Below are positions 1-5,739 of a DNA stretch of 9,135 bases, piece after piece. A model generated the notes under the pieces. The model was not told the origin of the DNA, made no database searches, and saw only the letters and a list, made by a program, of their open reading frames with translations. The translations under genes and the position numbers were made by a program. The first letter of the stretch is position 1; every line of letters begins with the position of its first letter. The DNA comes from Acidimicrobiia bacterium. Lineage in GTDB: Bacteria > Actinomycetota > Acidimicrobiia > Spongiisociales > UBA5794. The DNA lies in NCBI GenBank assembly GCA_030618675.1, contig JAUXCV010000051.1, positions 1-9,135 of the forward strand. The letters are read 5' to 3'.

Positions 1-558
1 GAGTACGTTCCGCTGCGTTCGCTGCTGGGCTTCATCCCGCAACTCGATCAAGTGCCGAGGGACATGGTCCGTGGCAGCGAGCCTGTCGTGTTCCCCATGA
101 CGTTCTCGGAGGACGAGGAGCAGACGCAGTGGCAACTGGGGTCGGTGATCTCGTTCGAGGGTGCCTTCCCCCGGTCCATCCACTCGTTGTCCGATGCCGG
201 TTCGCAACTCATGGTGGTAGCCACGAACGAAAGTTCGTACGGTGAGACCGCTACTTCCGATCAGTTGATCGACATGACGAGGGTGAACGCTGCGGCCATC
301 GGGCAGGATCTCGTTCATGCGGCGATCACGGGCAAGTCGACGTTCATCACAGCGGCGGGCACCGTTGGCGAAACAACCGATGTGTTCACGGAGGGTGTGC
401 TCTACGGAGACGTCGCGATGCGCAGCGCTGGTCCCACACTGTTCACCCGGTTTCCCAACTGGATAACGCTGCTCGCGATCCTCGGTCTGATTGGTGCACT
501 GCTCTGGCCGGGAGAGGGTGGTCTCAAGGCACTCGTGGGTCGTCATCGACCGGAATGA
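1..558 (+). CDS. lnt: Apolipoprotein N-acyltransferase, C-terminal part (5' end outside window)
   Basis: Lnt transfers a third acyl chain from phospholipid to the N-terminal cysteine of lipoproteins at the outer face of the cytoplasmic membrane. The open frame runs in from the left edge, so the start and the N-terminal membrane helices are missing and about 185 residues remain. The first residues read EYVPLRSLLGFIP, the Lnt signature that follows the nitrilase-domain catalytic region. Next come VISFEGAFPR (nucleophile region) and NESSYG...DQLIDMTRVNAAAIGQD, matching the family's N-D/E-x-x-F/Y-G and Q-x-x-x-x-R segments. A last hydrophobic helix, WITLLAILGLIGALLW, lies near the C-terminus. Oddity: the residue where family members carry the catalytic Cys (C387 in E. 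coli, in ICYE) is Ser here (TCG, 151-153). The lipoprotein encoded at 4076 would be a possible substrate in the same cell. Family assignment is firm; activity is uncertain. Confidence 0.88.
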   Translation, partial: EYVPLRSLLGFIPQLDQVPRDMVRGSEPVVFPMTFSEDEEQTQWQLGSVISFEGAFPRSIHSLSDAGSQLMVVATNESSYGETATSDQLIDMTRVNAAAIGQDLVHAAITGKSTFITAAGTVGETTDVFTEGVLYGDVAMRSAGPTLFTRFPNWITLLAILGLIGALLWPGEGGLKALVGRHRPE

Positions 559-579
559 CGGACGCTCCGCAAAACAGTT

Positions 580-608
580 TTGCAATGTCGGGATAGTGCA
601 AATAAGAT
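580..608 (+). promoter_or_regulatory. Sigma-70-like promoter for the 62-aa zinc protein
   Basis: A -35-like TTGCAA (580-585) and a -10-like TAAGAT (603-608) are separated by exactly 17 bp, each matching 4 of 6 consensus positions. The predicted transcription start is near 615, giving a leader of about 80 nt before the gene at 695. The promoter lies inside a run of three TGCAA words (581, 597, 612) and an inverted repeat CGGGAT/ATCCCG (589-594, 620-625), which may bind a regulator. Confidence 0.5.
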
Positions 609-694
609 TGGTGCAACAAATCCCGATCTCCCGCCGACGTCGTTCACCATCGACTCAGCGGGCAGAGTTCAAATAGTCTCCTCGGAGGTCAACC

Positions 695-883
695 ATGTCC
701 GACATCATGAAAGCGTCTCGCCCCCAGGGCCGGTCTCGCCGGCCGAAGACCTATGACGAAGGCCGCGTGTGCGGCACAGACGGCTGCAAGACCGTTCTTT
801 CCCGCTACAACCGTGCGGAGTTCTGCCACACCCACAAGCCCGTCAAGTACCCGCGTCTTCGCGGCGTCCTGACGCAGAACTGA
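695..883 (+). CDS. Small CCCH zinc-knuckle protein (62 aa)
   Basis: This 62-residue basic protein has an Arg-rich N-terminus (RPQGRSRRPK, residues 9-18). A compact putative zinc site follows, Cys26-x4-Cys31-x12-Cys44-x2-His47, containing the TVLSRYN motif. That CxxxxCxTxLSRYNxxxxCxxH arrangement resembles the small zinc-finger tails found in various actinobacterial DNA-binding or phage-type proteins, but here it stands almost alone. A strong Shine-Dalgarno, GGAGGT (684-689), lies 5 nt before the ATG, and a promoter-like pair lies at 580-608, so expression as a separate gene is credible. The hairpin at 920-952 ends the unit. The role is unknown: nucleic-acid binding is an inference from the basic tail and zinc ligands. 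It sits next to lnt, where mycobacteria carry rbpA, but shows no resemblance to RbpA. Confidence 0.8.
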   Translation: MSDIMKASRPQGRSRRPKTYDEGRVCGTDGCKTVLSRYNRAEFCHTHKPVKYPRLRGVLTQN

Positions 884-888
884 GTCCG

Positions 889-916
889 AGTAGTCGGTAG
901 TCAGTACTCAGTAGTC
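889..916. repeat. Tandem heptamer, four copies (AGTAGTC type)
   Basis: Four consecutive 7-mers read AGTAGTC, GGTAGTC, AGTACTC, AGTAGTC directly after the stop of the 62-aa gene and just before the terminator hairpin. The same GTAGTC word recurs on the opposite strand at 2469-2482. The layout resembles the short tandemly repeated repetitive (STRR) heptamers known in cyanobacterial spacers; function is unknown. Confidence 0.7.
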
Positions 917-919
917 AGA

Positions 920-952
920 AGAGAGCCGGCGCCTTAGAGGCGCCGGCTCTCT
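920..952. terminator. Hairpin terminator between convergent genes
   Basis: A perfect 14-bp stem, AGAGAGCCGGCGCC pairing with its complement, encloses the 5-nt loop TTAGA (934-938). On the plus strand it is followed by CTTTG, a short U tract. On the minus strand it is followed by TTCTGACT. It sits between the plus-strand 62-aa gene and the minus-strand aminotransferase, so it probably terminates transcription from both sides. Confidence 0.85.
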
Positions 953-973
953 CTTTGACTGGGTTGCTGCTGG

Positions 974-2242
974 CTACGACTCGTAGGTAGTGATCGCCTG
1001 GTCGAGAATGTCGATGCCCTTCTCGAGGTCGTCGAGCGATACGTTCAACGGCGGAACGAATCGGATGACGTTGTTGTCCGGGCTGCAACTGAGGATGAAC
1101 AGACCGTCGTCCTGTGCCTGTGCAGAGATCACCCCGAACGCCTCTGTGTCGGGTTCACGATCCTTCTTCACCAGTTCGATGCCGATCATGAGACCGAGTC
1201 CCCGAACGTCACCGATCGTTGGGTGCTTCTCCTGGAGATCATCGAATCGAGTGAACGCGAGATCTGAGCGCTCGGCAACACCCGGGATGACTCTCTTCAA
1301 CTCGTCGACGCCCGCTGCTGCCACAGCACACGAGACGGGATTCCCGCCGAATGTCGTGCCGTGAGATCCCGGTTCCCACTTGGCAAAGATCTCCTTGGAG
1401 GATCCGACCGCCGACAGCGGCAAACCGTTAGCGATAGCCTTCCCCATCACGAGGATGTCGGGATCGATCCCGTAGATCTGGCTCGTGAAGAACTCGCCGG
1501 TCCGGCCGAAGCCGGTCTGAACCTCGTCGACGATCATGAGGATGCCGTGCTCATCAGCGAGGTCCCGTATGGCCTGCATGAACTCGAGGCTCGCCGGGTA
1601 GTAGCCGCCTTCGCCCTGGAGCGGTTCGAAGAGGAACGCTGCGATCTCGTCCGGCATCACCTCGTGTTTGAACATGAGGCGCAACTCGTTGAGGGCGTAG
1701 GCGTTGGCATCTTCCTGTGACATGCCCCAGCGGTAGGGGTGGGGGAATGGGGTGACGAACACCGACGGCACGAGAGGGTGGTAGCCGCGCCGGTACTTGG
1801 CGCGGGACGTCGTGAACGAGACCGATCCCATGGTGCGACCGTGGAACCCGCCGCGGAAGACGACGATGCCTTGGCGGCCCGAGGTCTTCTTGGCCAGCTT
1901 CACGGAGGCCTCGACGGCCTCAGCTCCCGAGTTCATGAAGAACATCTGATCGATGCTGTCGGGCGCGATGTCGATGATCTTCTCGGCAGCCTCGGCCCTC
2001 GATTCGAACAGGAACGATCCTCCCGCGTGCCAGAGTCGGGAGATCTGGTCATGCGCCGCGGCTTCGAGGGTCGGGGGACGGTGACCGAGGTTGGTCACTG
2101 CGATGCCGCAAGCGAAGTCGAGATATCGTTTGCCGTCGATGTCGGTCACCCAACTGCCGTCACCCTCGACGATGTCGATCTGTGAGTCGTAGGCGATGAC
2201 AGGGGCGATGAGTTCGCTGAGTCGGGTGGAGAGGTCGATCAC
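974..2242 (-). CDS. Class III PLP-dependent aminotransferase (4-aminobutyrate/acetylornithine aminotransferase type)
   Basis: A 422-residue cytoplasmic enzyme of the fold-type I, class III (subgroup II) aminotransferases, which move an amino group from an omega-amino acid or amine to 2-oxoglutarate or pyruvate using pyridoxal phosphate. Visible landmarks are FMNSGAEAVEASVKLA (102-117, phosphate-binding SGAEA), GGFHGRTMGS (131-140), EPLQGEGG (206-213), the cofactor-contacting IVDEVQTGFGRTG (237-249, with Asp239), the Schiff-base lysine Lys268 in VMGKAIANGLPLSA, and GTTFGGNP (295-302). Length is typical. The start is GTG at 2242, fixed by a strong AAGGAGGA Shine-Dalgarno (complement of 2248-2255) 5 nt upstream. 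Overall it looks closest to 4-aminobutyrate aminotransferase (GabT-like), but diaminobutyrate, ornithine or beta-alanine as substrate cannot be excluded. It stands alone, with no gab dehydrogenase beside it in this window. Confidence 0.92.
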   Translation of the reverse strand: MIDLSTRLSELIAPVIAYDSQIDIVEGDGSWVTDIDGKRYLDFACGIAVTNLGHRPPTLEAAAHDQISRLWHAGGSFLFESRAEAAEKIIDIAPDSIDQMFFMNSGAEAVEASVKLAKKTSGRQGIVVFRGGFHGRTMGSVSFTTSRAKYRRGYHPLVPSVFVTPFPHPYRWGMSQEDANAYALNELRLMFKHEVMPDEIAAFLFEPLQGEGGYYPASLEFMQAIRDLADEHGILMIVDEVQTGFGRTGEFFTSQIYGIDPDILVMGKAIANGLPLSAVGSSKEIFAKWEPGSHGTTFGGNPVSCAVAAAGVDELKRVIPGVAERSDLAFTRFDDLQEKHPTIGDVRGLGLMIGIELVKKDREPDTEAFGVISAQAQDDGLFILSCSPDNNVIRFVPPLNVSLDDLEKGIDILDQAITTYES

Positions 2243-2348
2243 GGTATTCCTCCTTGTTCGGGGGTAGGGGGCGTACAGGGTCCAACCGTTGCTACGGAGC
2301 AGCGAAGAGGTGGCCGCGATCGGTCAGAGGAGTTCCGAACATGACCCC

Positions 2349-2354
2349 ATTATG
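2349..2354 (-). promoter_or_regulatory. Possible -10 box of the aminotransferase gene
   Basis: On the minus strand these bases read CATAAT, 5 of 6 matches to TATAAT. No good -35 is seen: that region is occupied by the GAGTAGCC tandem repeat (2363-2402). If used, transcription would start near 2342, leaving a leader of about 100 nt before the GTG start. Confidence 0.3.
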
Positions 2355-2362
2355 CCGTATGG

Positions 2363-2402
2363 GAGTAGCCGAGTAGCCGAGTAGCCGAGTAGCGGAGTAG
2401 CA
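2363..2402. repeat. Tandem octamer, five copies (GAGTAGCC)
   Basis: Three perfect copies of GAGTAGCC (2363-2386) are followed by GAGTAGCG and GAGTAGCA. They lie immediately upstream, on the minus strand, of the candidate -10 box for the aminotransferase gene. Successive units contain GTAGCCG, the half-site of the palindrome before the MarR gene at 5154-5170. They could be regulator sites or a slippage-prone spacer repeat. Confidence 0.85.
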
Positions 2403-2413
2403 GAGGAAGAGAA

Positions 2414-2441
2414 GCTGTGAGTTGTGAGCTGTGAGCCATGA
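2414..2441. repeat. Tandem heptamer, four copies (GCTGTGA)
   Basis: Consecutive 7-mers read GCTGTGA, GTTGTGA, GCTGTGA, GCCATGA, differing mainly at positions 2-4. GCTGTGA occurs again at 5055-5061, after the stop of the lipoprotein gene. No gene or RNA is evident here. Confidence 0.7.
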
Positions 2442-2468
2442 GCAGGAAGTGGGAGTCCCCAACGACAA

Positions 2469-2482
2469 CGGACTACGGACTA
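2469..2482. repeat. Tandem heptamer, two copies (CGGACTA), running into a stop codon
   Basis: CGGACTA is repeated exactly twice and reads GTAGTCC-type words on the minus strand, the same word family as the heptamers at 889-916. The second copy overlaps the TAG stop of the crotonase gene (2480-2482), so the array abuts and partly forms that gene's 3' end. Confidence 0.55.
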
Positions 2483-3319
2483 CTCGCCTTTGAATTCCGG
2501 GGTCCTTCGCTCCACGAAGCTTGCCATCGCTTCGGCTAGGTCGTTCGAGTGGAGGAACGCGGCGTTCCAGAGTGCTACGTAGTCGAGAGCCTCGTCGATG
2601 GTTCGGCCGTCGCCCGCTCGGAGGACGGCCTTCGTGCCCTGAACGGCCAGCGGGGAGTTCGCCGCGATAGCTTCTGCGGTCTCGATCGCCGCGGCGATCG
2701 TGGCGTCGGCGTCGGGCAGAAGCCGGGTGACCAGACCGAGCGAGGCGGCCTCTGCGGCGTCGAAGTCGCGGCCGGTGTAGGCGAGTTCGGCGACGCTCCC
2801 GGGATCGATGATCCTTGGGAGGCGCTGGAGTGTTCCTACGTCGGCGACCATCGCGAGTCGGGTCTCCCGGATCGAGAAGATCGCATCGACCGCGGAGTAG
2901 CGGATGTCGCAGGCGGTTATCAGATCAACACCAGCTCCGATGCAGTATCCGTGGACGGCTGCGATCACCGGCTTCGGGCACTCGGCCAGTGATGTGAACG
3001 TGCGTTGCATCGTCTTGACGAGGCGGCGGGTCTGGGTCCTCTGAGCGACCGGAGAGCCGGGAGACGGGGCAGCAGGGTCCAGGCTGCCGGTGACCATCGC
3101 GGGCCCGAATGCCGTGAGATCGAGACCGACCGTGAACGCCGTTCCCTTCGCCGCGATGACCACGGAGCGAATCTCGGGATCGTCACCCAACTCCTCGATG
3201 ACGGTCGGAAAAGAGGTCCAGAACTCGGGGGCGAACGCGTTGCGCTTGTCGGGACGGTCGAGCCACACGACGGCGACGTGGTTGCTGCGTTCAACGGTGA
3301 CGGGTGATGTGGGATCCAT
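2480..3319 (-). CDS. Crotonase-family protein, probable delta(3,5)-delta(2,4)-dienoyl-CoA isomerase
   Basis: A 279-residue crotonase-fold enzyme acting on acyl-CoA in fatty-acid beta-oxidation. Oxyanion-hole segments are GTAFTVGLDL (59-68) and HGYCIGAGVDL (123-133). At the two catalytic glutamate positions of enoyl-CoA hydratase (E144/E164 in the rat enzyme) it has Asp132 and Glu152, with Asp160 eight residues later in ADVGTLQRLPR. That Asp-Glu-Asp set, together with VDLITACDIRY and the C-terminal NSPLAVQGTK, matches mammalian dienoyl-CoA isomerase ECH1 (D176/E196/D204), which shifts 3,5-dienoyl-CoA to 2,4-dienoyl-CoA when odd-position double bonds are degraded. The frame is open upstream to an ATG at 3409, but that would overlap the mobA 3' end and add low-complexity residues. 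ATG 3319 is chosen because it begins the conserved domain and has TACGCT 6 nt upstream. It lies 22 bp after mobA. General hydratase/isomerase activity is the fallback call. Confidence 0.88.
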   Translation of the reverse strand: MDPTSPVTVERSNHVAVVWLDRPDKRNAFAPEFWTSFPTVIEELGDDPEIRSVVIAAKGTAFTVGLDLTAFGPAMVTGSLDPAAPSPGSPVAQRTQTRRLVKTMQRTFTSLAECPKPVIAAVHGYCIGAGVDLITACDIRYSAVDAIFSIRETRLAMVADVGTLQRLPRIIDPGSVAELAYTGRDFDAAEAASLGLVTRLLPDADATIAAAIETAEAIAANSPLAVQGTKAVLRAGDGRTIDEALDYVALWNAAFLHSNDLAEAMASFVERRTPEFKGE

Positions 3320-3325
3320 GCCGGC

Positions 3326-3331
3326 AGCGTA
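3326..3331 (-). promoter_or_regulatory. Possible -10 box for leaderless transcription of the crotonase gene
   Basis: On the minus strand the sequence is TACGCT followed by 6 nt and the ATG at 3319. No Shine-Dalgarno is present. The arrangement fits a TANNNT -10 element with transcription beginning at or next to the A of ATG, as is common for leaderless actinobacterial genes. No -35 is evident. Confidence 0.35.
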
Positions 3332-3341
3332 GCGACCGGGT

Positions 3342-3914
3342 TCAACCGAACCGGCGGAGTCCTTCTTCGAGGCGCTCCCGTGTGTCGACGCTGAACCAGG
3401 AGCGACCATCCTCGCCCCACGAGCGCCAGGTGACTTCCCGGACCAGGTTCACGGTGACCAGATCAAGTGCGCTGATGATCGATCGACATCCGGTGTCAAG
3501 GGTCTCGGAGGCGGCGCGCAAGAACGTCGGTCGGTAGACGGCGCAGGTCACCTGTTGCCAATCGGCATCGAACGGTACGACGGCATCGCCTTCGAGGCCC
3601 AGCATCTCGCGAAGGGTCTGTGGGCGAAGGAACGGATGATCGACGGCGACGAGCACGATCGTCCTTCCGGGCTCGTGCTCAAGGATGGTCTCCAATCCTG
3701 TGAGCGGTCCCCTCGAACCCTGTCTCCGATCCGGGATCGCCGGAACTCCGTTCGGGGCGCTCGTTCTTCCAACCACGATCGGATCACCGACGGAGGCAGC
3801 GGAGTCCAGGACGGTGTCGAGCATCGTTGACGAGGCGAACGGAACCGATGCCTTGTCGGATCCCATGCGGGTGCTGTCTCCGCCCGCGAGCACGGCAACG
3901 ATGGGTCGATCCAT
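3342..3914 (-). CDS. mobA: MobA-like nucleotidyltransferase (molybdenum cofactor guanylyltransferase family)
   Basis: This 190-residue cytoplasmic protein belongs to the MobA/NTP-transferase family. MobA joins GMP from GTP to molybdopterin cofactor, giving the MGD form used by DMSO-reductase-type enzymes. The N-terminal nucleotide-binding signature LAGGDSTRMGSDKA (9-22) is textbook. RGPLTGL (68-74) matches the family's GPLAGI, VDHPFL (91-96) matches the metal-binding CDMPFL, and the end FSVDTRERLE (174-183) matches the usual FxNxNTPEDL. Length is normal. The frame is open to 4247 but the first 111 codons are Arg/Ser/Pro-rich shadow opposite the lipoprotein gene, so ATG 3914 is taken. No Shine-Dalgarno is seen, but TACCGT lies 6 nt upstream. 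No other molybdenum genes are present, and related enzymes such as MocA/CTP-type transferases share these motifs, so the exact substrate is inferred. Confidence 0.82.
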   Translation of the reverse strand: MDRPIVAVLAGGDSTRMGSDKASVPFASSTMLDTVLDSAASVGDPIVVGRTSAPNGVPAIPDRRQGSRGPLTGLETILEHEPGRTIVLVAVDHPFLRPQTLREMLGLEGDAVVPFDADWQQVTCAVYRPTFLRAASETLDTGCRSIISALDLVTVNLVREVTWRSWGEDGRSWFSVDTRERLEEGLRRFG

Positions 3915-3920
3915 GACGCG

Positions 3921-3926
3921 ACGGTA
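3921..3926 (-). promoter_or_regulatory. Possible -10 box for leaderless mobA
   Basis: The minus strand reads TACCGT, then 6 nt, then the ATG at 3914, with no Shine-Dalgarno between. The same TACCGT word is found 7 nt before the ATG of the DUF4389 gene (6517-6522). A -35 is not recognisable. Confidence 0.4.
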
Positions 3927-4075
3927 GAAGTGTGCCGAGCAATACGCGTTTCCCGTGTCAGCGAGTATGTGATGCGCCACAGATTCCGAACGGGAACCCG
4001 AATCGGACTCTCGTGCGTCATACTGGATGAGGACCGGCGTCGATGCCGGATCGCACCCAACGAGGAGAGACTCTG

Positions 4076-5047
4076 ATGACGATGTCCGACCTGTCGGGGA
4101 AGACTCGGATTGTGATGGCGGTCTTGCTGGCCGCCGTTTTGCTGTTGGGGGCGTGCAGTGGCAGCTCCGACGATTCATCCGAAGTCGTCGGCGGCGACGA
4201 GTTCGCCCTGCAGCCGACGTCGGTGGTGACGACGGTCGCGATGGCAAGCGAAGACATGGCGGAGGCCGGGGGCGACATGGAAGAGGCGCAGACGATCGCC
4301 ATCGCCGCGGCCCCCATCGGTACGGACGTGCCCGCCGGACTCAAGGTCATTCGCGACGGCCGGGTGGAACTCAGGGTCGAGCCGGGGACGTTCGGGCAGA
4401 TCTCGTCACAACTCCGGAGTATCGCCCAGGACCTGGGTGGATACATCACCGCCGGCGAGACGTACCTGCAAGAGATCGACGACATCGACTACACGGTTGG
4501 CTGGCTGACCATGCGAATTCCCGAGGATCGCTTCGACGATGCCGTCGACCGGGTGGATGGCCTGGGTGAGCGACTCAGCCTCAGCATGTCCAGCCAGGAC
4601 GTGACCGAGGAGTACGTCGACCTCGAAGGACGTCTGCGCTATTGGAAGACCCAGGAGGAGTTCTACACGCGCCTCATGGCTGAGGCGACGGAGATCGCCG
4701 ACCTCGTGACGATCCAGACGCGAATGCAGGACGTGCTGCTGAACATCGAGCAGATCGAGGGGCGGCTTCGCTACCTGGACAACCGCACCAGCTACTCGAC
4801 GCTCACCGTCGGTCTGACGGAGGTGCCGGGGAGCACACCGATAGGGGATCCGTACGACAAGGGAGTGATCGGAGAAGCGATCGATCAGGCGGCAGCGGTC
4901 CTGCTGGCGACGATCGGCGGCCTCATCATCGGTGCCGCATTCGCGCTTCCGTTCATTCTCCTGGCATTGGTCGGCCTGGGAATCTGGATGGCGATCAGGG
5001 CAATCCGTCGTCGCAAGCCGGAGACTGAGGAACCATCAGACGGTTGA
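4076..5047 (+). CDS. DUF4349-type lipoprotein with C-terminal membrane helix
   Basis: A 323-residue exported protein. The N-terminal signal peptide (about residues 9-26) ends in the lipobox LLGAC, with Cys27 predicted to be lipidated and anchored on the outer face of the membrane. A Ser/Asp-rich linker (28-45) follows. The DUF4349 region spans about 88-252: VELRVEPGTFGQISSQLRSIAQDLGG, TMRIPEDRFDDAVDRV, then a predicted coiled coil around YVDLEGRLRYWKTQEEFYTRLM and IQTRMQDVLLNIEQIEGRLRYLDNRTSYSTLTVGL. A long hydrophobic helix (about 273-307) and a basic tail, AIRRRKPE, end the protein, so it is anchored at both ends. ATG 4076 is preferred over the upstream in-frame ATG 4043 because GAGGAG (4062-4067) lies 8 nt before it and the signal peptide then has normal length. 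It is divergent from mobA. The function of DUF4349 proteins is not established; membrane sensing is only a guess. Confidence 0.88.
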   Translation: MTMSDLSGKTRIVMAVLLAAVLLLGACSGSSDDSSEVVGGDEFALQPTSVVTTVAMASEDMAEAGGDMEEAQTIAIAAAPIGTDVPAGLKVIRDGRVELRVEPGTFGQISSQLRSIAQDLGGYITAGETYLQEIDDIDYTVGWLTMRIPEDRFDDAVDRVDGLGERLSLSMSSQDVTEEYVDLEGRLRYWKTQEEFYTRLMAEATEIADLVTIQTRMQDVLLNIEQIEGRLRYLDNRTSYSTLTVGLTEVPGSTPIGDPYDKGVIGEAIDQAAAVLLATIGGLIIGAAFALPFILLALVGLGIWMAIRAIRRRKPETEEPSDG

Positions 5048-5153
5048 GGCTCAAGCTGTGAGATCTGATCAGAATCGGGCTCATGGTGGAAGGTCGCCCG
5101 TTCCTCTTCTGCCTTTGCGCTTGATGTGACTATCGATTCCGCCGCATTCCGTC

Positions 5154-5170
5154 GTAGCCGGCACGGCTAC
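5154..5170. promoter_or_regulatory. Palindromic operator candidate before the MarR gene
   Basis: A perfect inverted repeat GTAGCCG-gca-CGGCTAC (7-bp arms, 3-nt spacer) ends 10 bp before the MarR start codon. MarR dimers usually bind palindromes of about this size, and many repress their own gene. The right arm overlaps the putative -10 TACAGT (5168-5173), so binding there should block transcription. Confidence 0.6.
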
Positions 5171-5173
5171 AGT
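5168..5173 (+). promoter_or_regulatory. Possible -10 box for leaderless MarR gene
   Basis: TACAGT is followed by 7 nt and the ATG at 5181. There is no Shine-Dalgarno before this ATG. The position fits transcription starting at the start codon. No convincing -35 is seen. Confidence 0.4.
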
Positions 5174-5180
5174 TCCGCAG

Positions 5181-5615
5181 ATGGAGATGGCTGACAAGCG
5201 ACGGAAGTCGCTCACCTTGCTCGCAGCAATATCGGATGTGATCCGCAGGGAGACCGAGAGCACCCTTCGAGAGTTCCTAGAAGGAGGAACATGGGGTGAC
5301 TCGGAGTTGCTCGGGACCATCTACTTCGACTACGACGGCAAGGTACGCCCGTCACAACTCGTCGGTCTTGCCTATACGACTTCGGCAGGAGTGACCGGGA
5401 GCTTGCGGCGCCTTGAGGCCCTCGGATTCATCGAACGGAGACGGACCGAGGAAGACCGGCGAGTGTTGCTGGTGTGTCTCACCGATCTCGGGAGAGAGAA
5501 GACCGAGCAAGCACTTCCATCATTCCAGGAACTCGCCGACGAGCGACTCGGCGACTTGTCGGACGACGAAGTCAACTGGCTCTTCGACTTTCTCAAGGAG
5601 CAACTCGGGTCCTAG
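5181..5615 (+). CDS. MarR-family transcriptional regulator
   Basis: A 144-residue cytoplasmic DNA-binding protein with the MarR winged helix-turn-helix layout. The N-terminal dimerisation helices cover about 6-35. The helix-turn-helix is RPSQLVGLAYTTSAGVTGSLRRLEALGFIERRR (56-88), with the recognition helix around TTSAGVTGSLRRLEALG. The wing contains TEEDRRVLLVCLTDLG (89-104) with the characteristic D-R-R, and a C-terminal helix (105-143) completes the dimer interface. Length is typical. ATG 5181 is taken as the start; an ATG two codons later (5187) is possible. It lies 133 bp after the lipoprotein gene in the same direction but has its own promoter-like element and palindrome, so autoregulation is likely. 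The ligand and target genes are unknown; the neighbouring lipoprotein or the palindrome at 5740-5760 are the nearest candidates. Confidence 0.9.
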   Translation: MEMADKRRKSLTLLAAISDVIRRETESTLREFLEGGTWGDSELLGTIYFDYDGKVRPSQLVGLAYTTSAGVTGSLRRLEALGFIERRRTEEDRRVLLVCLTDLGREKTEQALPSFQELADERLGDLSDDEVNWLFDFLKEQLGS

Positions 5616-5739
5616 TGAGCGCGCACATGGGTGATCCGGGCCCGATCGCCCAATGCGCTGCAAACTGCCGGTTCGGAGCGGCTCATAGATGCTCTTCGGA
5701 AATGAGCGGGGTCGGCTGGAACCGGGGGGACTGCAGGCA

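Noticed and set aside
695..883. RbpA identity for the gene beside lnt
   Set aside because: The position recalls mycobacterial rbpA, but the 62-aa sequence does not resemble RbpA and is about half its length.
2363..2482. CRISPR-like array
   Set aside because: The units are only 7-8 bp and directly adjacent with no spacers, and no cas genes are nearby.
3320..3409. 30-codon N-terminal extension of the crotonase
   Set aside because: It would overlap the 3' end of mobA and adds low-complexity residues before the conserved domain. ATG 3319 has a -10-like box at the correct distance.
3982..4004. GATTC/GAATC inverted repeat in the mobA-lipoprotein spacer
   Set aside because: Only 5-bp arms with a 13-nt spacer and inner mismatches; too weak to call an operator.
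4043..4075. Upstream ATG for the lipoprotein
   Set aside because: It lacks a Shine-Dalgarno, while GAGGAG sits 8 nt before ATG 4076, which also gives a normal-length signal peptide.
4027..4569. 180-aa plus-strand frame overlapping the lipoprotein gene
   Set aside because: Arg/Gly/His-rich shadow in another frame of the lipoprotein gene; no Shine-Dalgarno or domain.
5641..5660. GGGCCC-centred palindrome (CGGGCCCG with flanking GAT/ATC) as an operator
   Set aside because: Short GC palindromes like this are expected in GC-rich DNA. The flanks pair only if a bulge is allowed, so no call was made.
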